Positions 19,764 through 19,817 of a stretch of 19,817 nucleotides of DNA are shown in pieces. The position numbers and the translations under genes were made by a program. Source of the DNA: JAVBUP01 sp031555175. Lineage in GTDB: Bacteria; Bacillota_I; Bacilli_A; Erysipelotrichales; Coprobacillaceae. Below the pieces are notes generated by a model. It had not been told where the DNA came from. It saw only the letters and a list, made by a program, of their open reading frames with translations, and searched no databases. The first letter of the stretch is position 1; each line of letters begins with the position of its first letter. Where the stretch lies: positions 1 to 19,817 of the forward strand of contig JAVBUP010000058.1 in the NCBI GenBank assembly GCA_031555175.1, written 5' to 3'.

Positions 19764-19817
19764 ATGAATTATAAACAAATAGATGATAAAAAGAAAGCCC
19801 AGATAGATATTTTATTA
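19764..19817 (+). CDS. Start of an unidentified gene (cut by window edge)
   Basis: ATG 19764 follows AAGGAG by 5 bases and a promoter-like TATAAT by about 30. Eighteen codons are present, giving MNYKQIDDKKKAQIDILL. The charged start with a DDKKK stretch recalls the first residues of some Fic-family proteins, but 18 residues cannot decide this. It is a new transcription unit after the double terminator of lgt. Confidence 0.55.
   Translation, partial: MNYKQIDDKKKAQIDILL

Noticed and set aside
1..19817. CRISPR array, tRNA or rRNA genes, restriction or toxin-antitoxin systems
   Set aside because: No regular spaced repeats, CCA-ended cloverleaf, rRNA core sequence or recognisable defence gene was seen by eye. 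A covariance-model scan was not possible here.

Overview
The window reads as part of a low-GC, Gram-positive (Firmicutes/Bacillota-type) chromosome lying near the replication origin. The evidence is gene content and order: mnmE, mnmG, rsmG, noc, parA (soj) and parB (spo0J) follow one another on the plus strand as in many Firmicutes, with strong AGGAGG-like ribosome binding sites, TTGACA/TATAAT promoters and hairpin-plus-T-run terminators. TGA is used as an ordinary stop (the 736-1104 gene, the MerR gene, lgt), so this is not a UGA-Trp mollicute. The very low GC, the LPXTG surface proteins and the lactose/cellobiose-type IIB proteins would fit an Erysipelotrichia-like or related lineage; that placement is inference only. 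dnaA, dnaN, rpmH, rnpA and yidC are not in the window.

Region 1 (1-4156) is accessory. It opens with the last 36 codons of an IS3-family transposase and its probable right end. It continues with a membrane-anchored XRE-type regulator paired with a small membrane protein, a MerR-family regulator on the minus strand, and a divergent LPXTG surface protein. The surface gene is preceded by a MerR-style promoter with a 19-bp spacer. A decayed second LPXTG gene, of which only the sorting-signal end remains, closes the region.

Region 2 (4157-8359) holds a small DUF6440-like gene, mnmE and a flavin-reductase-like gene (one unit ending in a terminator). A 338-bp gene-free stretch with hairpins follows, then tatD and a secreted YabE-like protein with DUF348, G5-like and 3D domains. 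The tatD/3D pair, which normally sits beside metS/rnmV, here separates mnmE from mnmG.

Region 3 (8378-15063) is the conserved origin-side core. mnmG has its own promoter and terminator. rsmG-noc-parA-parB and a COG2509-type FAD protein then follow in tight succession. MnmE and MnmG together make the cmnm5U modification at the tRNA wobble base, RsmG methylates 16S rRNA, ParA/ParB segregate the origin, and the Noc-like protein would link nucleoid position to division.

Region 4 (15064-16657) is a tandem array of three separately terminated genes for single-domain PTS IIB proteins of the lactose/cellobiose type, with no IIA or IIC nearby. Region 5 (16665-19817) holds folD, a DUF951 gene, ychF and lgt, and then the first 18 codons of an unidentified gene cut by the window edge.

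No clearly new multi-gene system stands out. The points most worth a second look are the orphan IIB triplet, the MerR-controlled surface protein, the Noc-like protein without the membrane-targeting helix, the mnmE/mnmG split and several unexplained inverted repeats.
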